Shown here: positions 23,864 to 32,442 of the stretch, in pieces
Position numbering within the stretch: the first letter of the stretch is position 1
How the letters are laid out: the number at the start of each line of letters is the position of its first letter
Origin: Rhizobium sp. Q54
GTDB taxonomy: Bacteria > Pseudomonadota > Alphaproteobacteria > SHVZ01
Assembly: GCA_945871425.1 (NCBI GenBank)
Contig: CAMBVS010000039.1
Location: 1-37,528 of the forward strand
Direction: 5' to 3'
Length of the DNA: 37,528 bases
Program-made: the position numbers and the translations under genes
Notes under the pieces: model-generated
What the model was told of the DNA's origin: nothing
The model's database searches: none
What the model saw: only the letters and a program-made list of their open reading frames with translations

Positions 23864-25162
23864 TCAGCCGTTCCCGGCCAGCACCGAGCCCGCGAGGTAG
23901 AGCGAGCCGCAGATGAGGATGCGTGACGGCGGTCCGCCCTTGGCGACGATGTCGGCGACCGCCGCGTCGACACCGGGCGATGCCGTAGCCGGCAGGCCGA
24001 GCGATCGTGCGGCGGCAGCGATCGCCTCCGGCTCGTGGCTTGACGGCAGGTCGGGAATGGCGACGCCGTGAACGCTGCCGATGAGGCCGAGGAACGGCCG
24101 GAAGATCGGCTCGGGCCGGCGTTGCTTCTGGGTCGCGAAGATCATGTGCAGCGGACGCTTCGGCCAGCTCCGCAATGTCGCTGCCACCACCTGGGCGCCC
24201 CCTTCATTGTGGGTGGCGTCGAGCCACAGCTCCCATCCCGACGGCAGCGCCGCGACCAGGGGACCGCGGGTCAGGCGCTGCAGCCTCGCCGGCCAGCGCA
24301 CAGTGCCGAGCCCGGCGACGATCGCGCTCTCCGGCACCTTGAGTTCCGGGCAGGCTTCGAGCACGGCGATGGCGGTACCGGCGTTCGGGTACTGGTAGTC
24401 ACCGAGGAGGCCGGGCTTGGGCAGGAGCCGCCGGCGTCCCGCGCTCTCGTAGCCAAGGCGCCCGTCCGGCTCCTTCCAGGCCCGCCATTCGCGATCCGCG
24501 CGGAAGATCGGAGCCCCGATCGTAGCGGCCTTCGCGTCGAAGACCGCCTCCGCCTCCGGCGGCTGCGGTCCGATCACCGCCGGACGGCCGGGCTTCATGA
24601 TCTCGGCCTTCTCAGCCGCGATCTTCGCCAGCGTGTCGCCGAGGAACTCCATGTGATCGAACGAGATCGGAGTGATCGCGGCGGCGGCGGGGGCGTCCAC
24701 CATGTTGGTCGCGTCGAACCGGCCGCCGAGGCCGGTCTCGAGCAGCACGACGTCGCCCGCCACGCGGGCGAAGGCCACGAAGGCGGCTGCCGTGATCAGC
24801 TCGAAATGCTGCGGGGAGACGCCTTCGCCGGCTTTCGCCACCTCTTCCAGCAGATCCGCCATCAACTCGGTCTCGATGTCGTGGCCGGCGAGGTAGATGC
24901 GCTCGTTCACGCGTACCAGGTCGGGTGAGATCGTCATGTGGACGCGGAGGCCCGCCGCCTCGCACATGGCGCGGAGGAAGGCGACCAGCGAGCCCTTACC
25001 GTTGGTGCCGGCGACGTGGATCGCCGGCGGAGTGCGCGCCTGCGGATTGCCAAGGCGGGCGAGTAGCGCCCGCATCTTGTCGAGGGAGAACTTGCCGGGA
25101 TGGGTTCGCTGCGTCTTCAGCGGATCGAGGATCCGGTGGATGCGCTCGTCCGGTGTCGCCAT
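23864..25162 (-). CDS. folC: dihydrofolate synthase / folylpolyglutamate synthase
   Basis: ATP-dependent addition of glutamate to dihydropteroate and folates; cytosolic Mur-ligase fold. 432 aa, family length. The P-loop HVAGTNGKGS ends at residue 58, SPDLVRVNERI is the omega/flap region, ETGLGGRFDATN follows, HNEGGAQ marks the C-terminal Rossmann domain. The ATG in MATPDERIHRIL lies eight bases after the accD stop and is the natural start; the frame stays open far upstream through accD but without meaning. It closes the trpB-trpA-accD-folC run. Confidence 0.95.
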   Translation of the reverse strand: MATPDERIHRILDPLKTQRTHPGKFSLDKMRALLARLGNPQARTPPAIHVAGTNGKGSLVAFLRAMCEAAGLRVHMTISPDLVRVNERIYLAGHDIETELMADLLEEVAKAGEGVSPQHFELITAAAFVAFARVAGDVVLLETGLGGRFDATNMVDAPAAAAITPISFDHMEFLGDTLAKIAAEKAEIMKPGRPAVIGPQPPEAEAVFDAKAATIGAPIFRADREWRAWKEPDGRLGYESAGRRRLLPKPGLLGDYQYPNAGTAIAVLEACPELKVPESAIVAGLGTVRWPARLQRLTRGPLVAALPSGWELWLDATHNEGGAQVVAATLRSWPKRPLHMIFATQKQRRPEPIFRPFLGLIGSVHGVAIPDLPSSHEPEAIAAAARSLGLPATASPGVDAAVADIVAKGGPPSRILICGSLYLAGSVLAGNG

Positions 25163-25170
25163 GGAGGACG

Positions 25171-26082
25171 TCAGGCCCGCGGCTGCTGCGGGATCTCGAC
25201 CTCCGGCGTCGGCAGCACCACCACCTCGGCCGAGGGCCTGGGCTGCATCAGCAGGCCGAGGATGCGCGCGAGAGCCGCCTTCAGCTCCGGGCGCGGCACC
25301 ACCATATCGACCATGCCGTGCTCGTAGAGATATTCGGCGCGCTGGAAGCCTTCGGGCAGCTTCTCGCGGATGGTGTCCTGGATGACGCGTTGGCCGGCGA
25401 AGCCGATCAGGCTGCCGGGCTCGGCGAGATGCACGTCGCCGAGCATGGCGAAGGAGGCGGTGACACCGCCGGTGGTGGGATCGGTCAGCACGACGATGTA
25501 GGGAAGCCCGGCCGACTTGACCTCTTCGACCGCCAGCACCGTGCGCGGCATCTGCATCAGCGAAAGGATGCCCTCGTGCATGCGGGCGCCGCCGGAGGCC
25601 GGGATGGCGACCAGGGCCGCCTGCTGCAGCTTGGCGAGCTTGGCGGCGGCCAGGAAGGCCTCGCCGACGGCTGTGGCCATCGAGCCGGCCATGAAATCGA
25701 AATTGAACACGGCGATTACCGCCGGCTGGCCGCCGACGGAGCCGTGGGCGACGATCAGCGCATCCTGCTCCTCGGTCGCCGCCTGCGCCTCCTTCAGCCG
25801 CTCCGTATAGCGACGGCGATCGCGGAAGCGCAGCGGGTCGAGCGGCACCTTCGGCAGCTCGATGCGGGTGAAGACGCCGTCGTCGAACAGCATGCCGAGA
25901 CGCTTGAGTGCCGGCAGACGGAGATGATGGCCGCACTTGTCGCAGACATGGAGGTTCGCCTCCAGGTCGCGGTGGAAGATCATCTGCCCGCAGCCCGGGC
26001 ACTTGTGCCAGAGGTTGTCGGGCGTGTCGCGCTTGACCAGCGCCCTGAGCTTCGGGCGGACGAAGTTGGTGAGCCAGTTCAT
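25171..26082 (-). CDS. accD: acetyl-CoA carboxylase carboxyltransferase subunit beta
   Basis: Transfers the carboxyl group from biotin to acetyl-CoA for fatty acid synthesis, with AccA. 303 aa. The zinc ribbon is complete: Cys28 and Cys31 in KCPGCG, Cys47 and Cys50 in CDKCG. The crotonase-like domain has [12 protein letters not shown] and [18 protein letters not shown], the oxyanion and acyl-CoA sites. A Pro-rich tail ends the chain. It overlaps trpA by four bases; the trpA-accD-folC order is common in proteobacteria. Confidence 0.96.
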   Translation of the reverse strand: MNWLTNFVRPKLRALVKRDTPDNLWHKCPGCGQMIFHRDLEANLHVCDKCGHHLRLPALKRLGMLFDDGVFTRIELPKVPLDPLRFRDRRRYTERLKEAQAATEEQDALIVAHGSVGGQPAVIAVFNFDFMAGSMATAVGEAFLAAAKLAKLQQAALVAIPASGGARMHEGILSLMQMPRTVLAVEEVKSAGLPYIVVLTDPTTGGVTASFAMLGDVHLAEPGSLIGFAGQRVIQDTIREKLPEGFQRAEYLYEHGMVDMVVPRPELKAALARILGLLMQPRPSAEVVVLPTPEVEIPQQPRA

Positions 26083-26896
26083 GCGTTGACCCGCGCGCCT
26101 CGCACGCCGGCGGCGAGGTCGGCGATGAAGCGGTGGGTCTTGGCGACGGCGTCGGCGGGCATCTTCGCGTTGTCCGCGATGATCTTGACGACCGCGGTGC
26201 CGACCACGGCGGCATCGGCGACGCGGGCGACCGTCGCCGCCTGCTCGGGCGTGTTGATGCCGAAGCCGACGGCGACCGGCAGCGGCGTCGCGCGCTTGAG
26301 CCTCGTCACCGCACTCTCGATGTGCGCGTTGTTGGCCGAGGCGGTGCCGGTGATGCCGGTGATGGAGACGTAGTAGACGAAGCCCGAGGTGTTGGAGAGC
26401 ACCTTGGGCAGGCGTGCATCGTCGGTGGTGGGCGTCGCCAGGCGGATGAAGGCGAGGCCCTTCCTGATCGCCGGCAGGCAGAGCTCGGCATCCTCTTCCG
26501 GCGGCAGGTCGACCATGATCAGGCCGTCGACTCCGGCCTTGATCGCATCGTCGAGGAAGCGCTCGACCCCGTAGATGTAGATCGGGTTGAAGTAGCCCAT
26601 CAGCACCAGCGGCGTCGCCTTGTCGCCCTCGCGGAAGCCGCGGACCAGGTCGAGCGTCTTCTTCAGCGTCATGCCTGCCTTCAGCGCGCGCAGGCTCGCC
26701 GCCTGGATCGCCGGTCCATCGGCCATCGGATCGGTGAAAGGCATGCCGATCTCGATCAGGTCGGCGCCGGCCGCGGGCAACCCCTTCAGGATCTCGAGCG
26801 AGGTCTTGGGCTCGGGATCGCCGGCGGTGATGAAGATGATGAGGCCCGCCCGGTTCTCTTTCTTGAGGAGGGTGAAACGGTCGGCGATGCGCGTGG

Positions 26897-26900
<4 letters not shown>
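26079..26900 (-). CDS. trpA: tryptophan synthase alpha subunit
   Basis: Cleaves indole-3-glycerol phosphate to indole and glyceraldehyde 3-phosphate; forms the alpha2-beta2 complex with TrpB. 273 aa TIM barrel. Catalytic Glu50 in [12 protein letters not shown] and Asp61 in MADGPAIQ line up with Glu49 and Asp60 of the enteric enzyme; the phosphate loop is [11 protein letters not shown]. The ATG at 26900 overlaps the trpB stop as ATGA, and the frame upstream of it is not coding. Confidence 0.96.
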
Positions 26901-28117
<1,217 letters not shown>

Positions 28118-28165
28118 GAATCCATCGCTGTCGTCTGGGAGGCCCCGGTCGCCGGAGCGGCCGGC

Positions 28166-28194
28166 ACTATGCGGAAGAGGGGGGCAAGGCGCAA
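28166..28194 (-). promoter_or_regulatory. candidate promoter of trpB-trpA-accD-folC
   Basis: On the minus strand TTGCGC (28194-28189), a 17-base spacer and CATAGT (28171-28166), giving a start about 40 bases before trpB. Each hexamer has four consensus matches. No leader peptide with Trp codons is seen. Confidence 0.35.
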
Positions 28195-28212
28195 GCGGCG
28201 AGGGCGGCCTTC

Positions 28213-28250
28213 AAGGCAGGGCGGGGCCGCTGCCCGGTACCGCCCGCCTT
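28213..28250 (-). terminator. hairpin behind the MoaD-like gene
   Basis: AAGGC-GGGCGG and CCGCCC-GCCTT arms (28213-28224 with 28240-28250, one bulged base) can pair across a 15-base loop overlapping the stop codon of the MoaD-like gene. No T-run follows on the minus strand, so termination would need Rho or be partial. Confidence 0.35.
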
Positions 28251-28509
28251 ATCCCCCGCTCAGCGCCTGGACGATGGCGATCTCGTCGGTCGGCTTCAGC
28301 GGGCGGGCGAGGTCGAACACCTGCTCGCCGTTGAGGAAGACGCGCATGTGCCGGCGCACCTGGTCCTGCTCGTCGACCATGCGGAAGCGGATGCCCGGAT
28401 ATTGCCGGTCGAGGTCGGCGAGCAGCGCCGACAAAGTGGCGCCGGCCGCCTCGACCTCGCGCTTCTTCTTGGTGTAGGAGCGGAGCGGCGTCGGGATCAG
28501 CACCTTCAC
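28249..28509 (-). CDS. MoaD/ThiS-like small protein
   Basis: 86 aa beta-grasp protein. It starts with a GTG (VKVLIPTPLRSYTKKKREVEA), has LSALLADLDRQYPGIRFRM and VFLNGEQV, and ends in ALSGG; the diglycine end is the adenylation and sulfur-transfer or conjugation site of MoaD, ThiS and ubiquitin-like proteins. No molybdopterin or thiamine gene is near, so it is not obviously MoaD itself. The start overlaps the stop of the BNR propeller gene as GTGA, which points to production in a fixed ratio. Confidence 0.85.
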   Translation of the reverse strand: MKVLIPTPLRSYTKKKREVEAAGATLSALLADLDRQYPGIRFRMVDEQDQVRRHMRVFLNGEQVFDLARPLKPTDEIAIVQALSGG

Positions 28510-29678
28510 CGGAGCTCTCCGGCCTCCACGGCATAGATTTCCGGGAGGTGCTGGGCGATCAGGCGCCATTTCTCGCCTTCGTCGCGGCTTCCCCACAGCT
28601 CGCCCGAGGTGGTGCCGAAATAGACGCCGATCGGGTCGGCGGCGTCGGTCGCCAGCGCCTGTCGCTTCACCGTCCACCACGCGTCGGTCGCCGGCATGCC
28701 GGCCGCCTGGCGTTTCCAGGTCTTGCCGCCGTTGCGGGTGACGAAGGTGCCGGGGATGCCGTCGGGACTCGTCCTCGGCCAGACGTCGGTGCCGTCCATC
28801 GGGAACACCCAGGCGGTGTCGTCGTCGCGCGGATGCACCGCCATCGGCAGGCCGATGTCGCCGACCTTCTTCGGCATGGCCTTGCCGACACGGACCCAGG
28901 TCTTTGAAGGCCTGTCGAGCCGGTAGATGCCGCAATGGTTCTGCTGGTAGAGCCGGTCCGGGTTGGCGGGCGACATGCGGATGCAATGCGGGTCGTGGAA
29001 GGCGATGTTGGTCGCATCGAAGCCGCCGACGACCTCGAGCCCGTCGACCAGCGGCGCCCAGGTGCGGCCCTTGTCCAGCGACTCGTGCACGCCGCCGCCC
29101 GACATGGCGAAGTAGAGATGAGCCGGGTCGCGGGGGTCGATGATGATCGAATGCAGCTTCGGCCCGTCCGGCGTGCCGTCCTGCACGGTGCCCATCCATT
29201 CGCGGTATTTCGGGTCGTCGTTGATGGTCGAGAACGGCTCCCAGGTGACGCCGCCATCCTCGGAGCGGAACAGCCCCTGCGGCGAGGTGCCGGCATACCA
29301 GACGTTGGGCTCGTTGGCATGTGCCGGGGTCAGCCAGAAGGTGTGGTCGACGGTGCGACCCGTCTGGCCCGTCGGCGCCTTGGCGAAGGCGGGCGGGCGG
29401 CTGGCCTCCTTCCAGCTTCGGCCGAGATCGGTCGAGCGGAAGACGGTCGGGCCGAGATGCCCGGTCTTCGCCGCCGCCAGCAAGGTGCGGCCGTCGCGCG
29501 GGTCCAGCATCATGTGACTGATGATGTGGCCGAGGAAATGCGGTCCGTCGGCCCGCCAGGTCTTCCGCGCCGCGTCGCCGTGATAGATCCAGGCGCCTTT
29601 TCGTGTGGCGACCAGCACGACAGAACGCGGCTTCGAGGGCGCGCGCTTGGCGCGGGGCGCCGGTTTCTTGGTGGCCAT
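28506..29678 (-). CDS. BNR/Asp-box beta-propeller protein (sialidase-like fold)
   Basis: 390 aa. At least five Asp-box-like motifs occur at blade turns: FRSTDLGRSW near residue 80, FRSEDGGVTW near 137, HESLDKGRTW near 199, VTRNGGKTW near 320 and GSRDEGEKW near 365. This indicates a propeller related to YCF48/sortilin/sialidase-like proteins. There is no signal peptide; the first 18 residues are basic and Ala/Pro-rich (KKPAPRAKRAPSKPRS), so the protein is probably cytosolic, and the true sialidase arginine triad and catalytic pair are not recognised. Enzymatic function should not be assumed. It is coupled to the MoaD-like gene and lies four bases behind a MarR regulator. Confidence 0.87.
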   Translation of the reverse strand: MATKKPAPRAKRAPSKPRSVVLVATRKGAWIYHGDAARKTWRADGPHFLGHIISHMMLDPRDGRTLLAAAKTGHLGPTVFRSTDLGRSWKEASRPPAFAKAPTGQTGRTVDHTFWLTPAHANEPNVWYAGTSPQGLFRSEDGGVTWEPFSTINDDPKYREWMGTVQDGTPDGPKLHSIIIDPRDPAHLYFAMSGGGVHESLDKGRTWAPLVDGLEVVGGFDATNIAFHDPHCIRMSPANPDRLYQQNHCGIYRLDRPSKTWVRVGKAMPKKVGDIGLPMAVHPRDDDTAWVFPMDGTDVWPRTSPDGIPGTFVTRNGGKTWKRQAAGMPATDAWWTVKRQALATDAADPIGVYFGTTSGELWGSRDEGEKWRLIAQHLPEIYAVEAGELR

Positions 29679-29681
29679 CGA

Positions 29682-30053
29682 TCAGATCCTTTCTGCAAGC
29701 GAGTCCTGAGCCGCCTTCCAGTCCGGATAGGCCGACTCCAGCTTTTTCCGACCCGACGCCGTCAGCCGGAGCGGCCGCTCGCGACGGTCCTTCGGGCGAT
29801 CTACGTCGATCCAGCCATTCCGTTCCAGCAGCGCCGCATTTCGCGTCAACGTCGTGCGTTCGAGGCCGAGCAGCGCGGCGAGATCCCTCATCGGCTTCGG
29901 CCCGGCGAGGGCGAGCGAGGCGAGGAGGGAGAATTGCGTCGCCTTGAGACCATGGTGGCGCAGCTTCGTCTCGAAATGCCGGGTGATCGCGCGCGCGGTC
30001 CGGCGGGCGGCGAGGCAGCGGCAATCGACGCAGAGCGACAGGTCCACGTTCAT
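29682..30053 (-). CDS. MarR family transcriptional regulator
   Basis: 123 aa winged-helix repressor. DNA-binding elements are PMRDLAALLGLERTTLTRNAALLERNG (helices 3 and recognition helix) and the wing DRPKDRRERPLRLTASGRKKL. The N-terminus has CVDCRC, three cysteines in five residues, a possible redox or metal sensor, which is common in a MarR subgroup starting with ...CRCLAARR. The ATG at 30053 has no ribosome binding site; the predicted transcription start falls right before it. It leads the MarR-propeller-MoaD unit and probably controls its own promoter. Confidence 0.88.
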   Translation of the reverse strand: MNVDLSLCVDCRCLAARRTARAITRHFETKLRHHGLKATQFSLLASLALAGPKPMRDLAALLGLERTTLTRNAALLERNGWIDVDRPKDRRERPLRLTASGRKKLESAYPDWKAAQDSLAERI

Positions 30054-30060
30054 GGCATCG

Positions 30061-30088
30061 AGTGTAGATACACCTAATGCGGCGTCAA
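30061..30088 (-). promoter_or_regulatory. promoter of the MarR-propeller-MoaD unit
   Basis: Minus strand TTGACG (30088-30083), 16-base spacer, TACACT (30066-30061). The start codon is only seven bases past the -10, predicting a leaderless mRNA, in keeping with the missing ribosome binding site. Confidence 0.6.
30062..30073. promoter_or_regulatory. MarR-type operator overlapping the -10 box
   Basis: GTGTA-GA-TACAC is a perfect short dyad covering most of the -10 hexamer and lying nine bases from the regulator's start codon. Binding there would exclude RNA polymerase, a classical autorepression layout. Confidence 0.55.
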
Positions 30089-30094
30089 GCGCGC

Positions 30095-30535
30095 TCACGC
30101 GCCGGGATGGCCCGGCGCGTCGAGCACCGCCATGGTCACCCGCGAGACGCAGACCAGCTTGTCGTCGGCCCCGGTGATCCTGACTTCCCAGATCTGGGTG
30201 GTGCGGCCGAGATGGATTGGACGGGCGACGCCGGTGACGTAGCCGTCGGTCGCCGAGCGGATGTGGTTGGCGTTGATCTCGAGGCCGACGCAGCGGGATT
30301 TCCTGAGGTCGACGGCGAAGTTGGCGGCGCAGGAGGCGAGCGTCTCGGCCAGCACCACCGAGGCGCCGCCATGGAGCAGGCCCATCGGCTGGCGGGTGCG
30401 CTCGTCGACAGGCATGCGGGCGCGGATGAAGTCCTCGCCGACCTCCAGGAACTCGATGCCGACATGGTTGACCAGGGTCTTCTTGTGGATGTCGGCGAGG
30501 ACCGCCGCCGTCACCGGGGTCTTCCAGATCGTCAT
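30095..30535 (-). CDS. hotdog-fold acyl-CoA thioesterase (YdiI/PaaI-like)
   Basis: 146 aa hotdog protein. MGLLHGGASVVLAETLAS contains His55 and Glu64, corresponding to the catalytic His and Glu of the YdiI/EntH hydroxybenzoyl/DHNA-CoA thioesterases; later ARPIHLGRTTQIWEVRI is the second conserved strand pair. It hydrolyses some acyl- or aryl-CoA, not identifiable from sequence. ATG 30535 overlaps the trpF stop as ATGA, so it is a member of the pyrF-trpF operon; the frame upstream of this ATG is antisense filler. The next gene (MarR) begins 41 bases downstream with its own promoter inside the gap. Confidence 0.88.
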   Translation of the reverse strand: MTIWKTPVTAAVLADIHKKTLVNHVGIEFLEVGEDFIRARMPVDERTRQPMGLLHGGASVVLAETLASCAANFAVDLRKSRCVGLEINANHIRSATDGYVTGVARPIHLGRTTQIWEVRITGADDKLVCVSRVTMAVLDAPGHPGA

Positions 30536-31176
30536 GCCCGGACGCTCCGTGCGGCGGCGAGAAAGCGGCGGATCTTCTCCGGCGACTTGACGCCCGGCCG
30601 GTCCTCGACGCCCGAGGAGACATCGATCCGCGTGGCGCCGGTCGAGCGGATCGCCTCGGCGACGTTGTCCGGCGTGAGTCCGCCGGCCAGCATCCACGGC
30701 ACCGACCAGCGCGCGTCCTTCAGCAGCCGCCAGTCGAAAGGCAGCCCGTTGCCGCCGGGAAGCCCGCCGGGGGGAGGCTTGGCGTCGAACATCAGCAGGT
30801 CGGCAACGCCCTCATAGGCGCGGGCGGCGGCCACGTCGGCCTCGGTCGCGATCGACAGCGCCTTCATCACCCGCCGGCCATTGCGCGCCTTGATCGCGGC
30901 GGCGCGTTCGGGCGTCTCGCGCCCATGGAGCTGGAAGATGTCCGGCGACAGCGCCTCGGCGATTTCGTCAAGCAGCCGGTCTTCGGCATCGACCACCAGG
31001 GCGACCTTCGCGACGTTCGCCGGCACCGCCGCGGCGAGACACGCTGCCGTCTCGGGCGTCACCGCGCGCGGCGAACTTGGATAGAAGTTGAAACCGAGAT
31101 AGGCCGCCCCGCCCTCGACCGCCGCGGCGATCGTCTCGGCTGTATTGAGTCCGCAGATCTTGACCGCGACGGTCAC
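30532..31176 (-). CDS. trpF: phosphoribosylanthranilate isomerase
   Basis: Third-last step of tryptophan synthesis. 214 aa TIM barrel with the catalytic Cys in VKICGLNTAET at residue 8, GFNFYPSSPR, the catalytic Asp-bearing LLMFDAKPPPGGLPGG segment and LAGGLTPDNVAEAI for phosphate. It overlaps pyrF by four bases and the thioesterase gene by four. In most relatives trpB follows directly; here five genes intervene. Confidence 0.95.
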   Translation of the reverse strand: MTVAVKICGLNTAETIAAAVEGGAAYLGFNFYPSSPRAVTPETAACLAAAVPANVAKVALVVDAEDRLLDEIAEALSPDIFQLHGRETPERAAAIKARNGRRVMKALSIATEADVAAARAYEGVADLLMFDAKPPPGGLPGGNGLPFDWRLLKDARWSVPWMLAGGLTPDNVAEAIRSTGATRIDVSSGVEDRPGVKSPEKIRRFLAAARSVRA

Positions 31177-31904
31177 GCCGCTTCGGCCATGTGGCGGGCG
31201 ATCTCGTCGATTGCCCGGCCCGGGTCCTTGGCCTGGGTGATCGGGCGGCCGATGACAATGTAGCTGGCGCCGCGGCGGACCGCTTCAGCCGGCGTCACCA
31301 CTCGCTTCTGGTCGTCGCCGGCCGCCGCCATGCGGATGCCCGGCACCACCAGCAGGAAGTCCGGGCCGTGGATGGCCCGGAGTGCCGCCGACTCTTCGGC
31401 CGAGCAGACCACGCCGTCGAGGCCCGCCTGACGGGTCAGGTCGGCCAGCCGCTTCACCTGGTCGAGGGCCGGGCCCTTCTGGCCGACCTCTGCGAGATCG
31501 GCGTCGTCGAGGCTGGTCAGCACGGTGACCGCCAGCATGCGCGGGCGCTCGACCCCGGCCTTGGCCGTGGCTTCGGTGGCCGCGTCGCGGGCCGCTTCCA
31601 TCATCTCCCGGCCGCCGGAGGCGTGGACGGTGAGGAGATAGGGCCGGCAGCTGGAGACGATCGCGCGGACGGCGCCGGCGACCGTGTTCGGGATGTCGTG
31701 GAGCTTGAGGTCGAGGAAGATCCGGGCCTGGCTCGCTTCGGCCACCCGGCGGACGCCGTCGGGGCCGTGGGCGCCGTAGAATTCGAGGCCGAGCTTGATG
31801 CCGCCGATGGTCGCCGCGAGGTCGGCGCTCATGCGCCGGGCCCAGGCGAGATCGGTGGTGTCGAGGGCGCAGAAGACGCGCCGGATCGGGGCGGTCATGG
31901 TCAT
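31173..31904 (-). CDS. pyrF: orotidine 5'-phosphate decarboxylase
   Basis: Final step of UMP synthesis. 243 aa. The catalytic Lys67 lies in the D-x-K-x-x-D motif FLDLKLHDIPNTV (Asp65, Lys67, Asp70), and the phosphate site is YIVIGRPITQA. Two ATG codons, 31904 and 31898, are possible starts; neither has a ribosome binding site, and an extended -10 promoter only nine bases upstream implies a nearly leaderless mRNA. First gene of the pyrF-trpF-thioesterase operon. Confidence 0.95.
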   Translation of the reverse strand: MTMTAPIRRVFCALDTTDLAWARRMSADLAATIGGIKLGLEFYGAHGPDGVRRVAEASQARIFLDLKLHDIPNTVAGAVRAIVSSCRPYLLTVHASGGREMMEAARDAATEATAKAGVERPRMLAVTVLTSLDDADLAEVGQKGPALDQVKRLADLTRQAGLDGVVCSAEESAALRAIHGPDFLLVVPGIRMAAAGDDQKRVVTPAEAVRRGASYIVIGRPITQAKDPGRAIDEIARHMAEAA

Positions 31905-31912
31905 GGCGCCGG

Positions 31913-31921
31913 CTTATAGCA
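31913..31921 (-). promoter_or_regulatory. extended -10 promoter of pyrF
   Basis: TGC-TATAAG on the minus strand, five of six matches to TATAAT plus the TGn extension; the -35 region shows nothing recognisable. Expected start lies about two bases before the first ATG. Confidence 0.4.
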
Positions 31922-31950
31922 GACCCCGGATGGCCCGGGTATGGTCGGCC

Positions 31951-32439
31951 ATGGACCCGCTCATCCTGCGCTCCGCCATCCCGGCCGACGCTCCGGAAAT
32001 CGTCAGGCTGATCCGGGCCCTGGCCGCCGCTGGCGAGCGCCGGGCGCCGATGATCGCGCCGGTGACCGAGGCCTCGGTCATCGCCGACGGCTTCGGCCCG
32101 CAGCCCTGCTTCGAGGCGATTCTGGCCTTCCGTGGCGGAGAGGCGGTCGGCCTCGCCCAGTTCTACCCGATCTACGCCGCCTGGCGCGGCGAACGCGCGG
32201 TTTCGATCGCCAACCTCTATGTCGCGCATGACGAGCGCCGGACCGGGCTCGGCCGGCGACTGGTCTCGGCCGTGGCTCGGCGGGCGCTGGCGATGGGGGC
32301 CAGGCGGCTGGAGCTGCAGGTCGAGGCCGACAACCCGGCGCAGGCCTTCTACCGGCGGGTCGGCTTCGGCCTGCTGACCGACATCCGCTGCCGGATGGAT
32401 GCCGACGGGATCGCGCGGCTGGCGACGGACGCCACGTAG
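31951..32439 (+). CDS. GNAT family N-acetyltransferase
   Basis: 162 aa. LILRSAIPADAPEIVRLIRAL is the first strand and helix, AVSIANLYVAHDERRTGLGRRLVSAVARRAL is motif A with the R-R-x-G-x-G acetyl-CoA loop, and NPAQAFYRRVGFG is motif B. The acceptor is unknown. An in-frame ATG at 31930 would add seven residues; the later start fits the domain boundary. It is divergent from pyrF, with only 46 bases between them, and converges on the ornithine-cyclodeaminase-family gene with a three-base gap. Confidence 0.87.
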   Translation: MDPLILRSAIPADAPEIVRLIRALAAAGERRAPMIAPVTEASVIADGFGPQPCFEAILAFRGGEAVGLAQFYPIYAAWRGERAVSIANLYVAHDERRTGLGRRLVSAVARRALAMGARRLELQVEADNPAQAFYRRVGFGLLTDIRCRMDADGIARLATDAT

Positions 32440-32442
32440 CCG

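Noticed and set aside
25163..26215. N-terminal extension of folC through accD
   Set aside because: Out-of-frame reading of accD; the FolC family begins at the ATG at 25162.
28118..28248. trp attenuator before trpB
   Set aside because: No small ORF with tandem Trp codons and no terminator/antiterminator pair with a T-run.
28506..29678. Calling the BNR protein a sialidase
   Set aside because: Asp boxes show only the propeller fold; catalytic arginines and the Tyr/Glu pair are not recognisable and there is no export signal.
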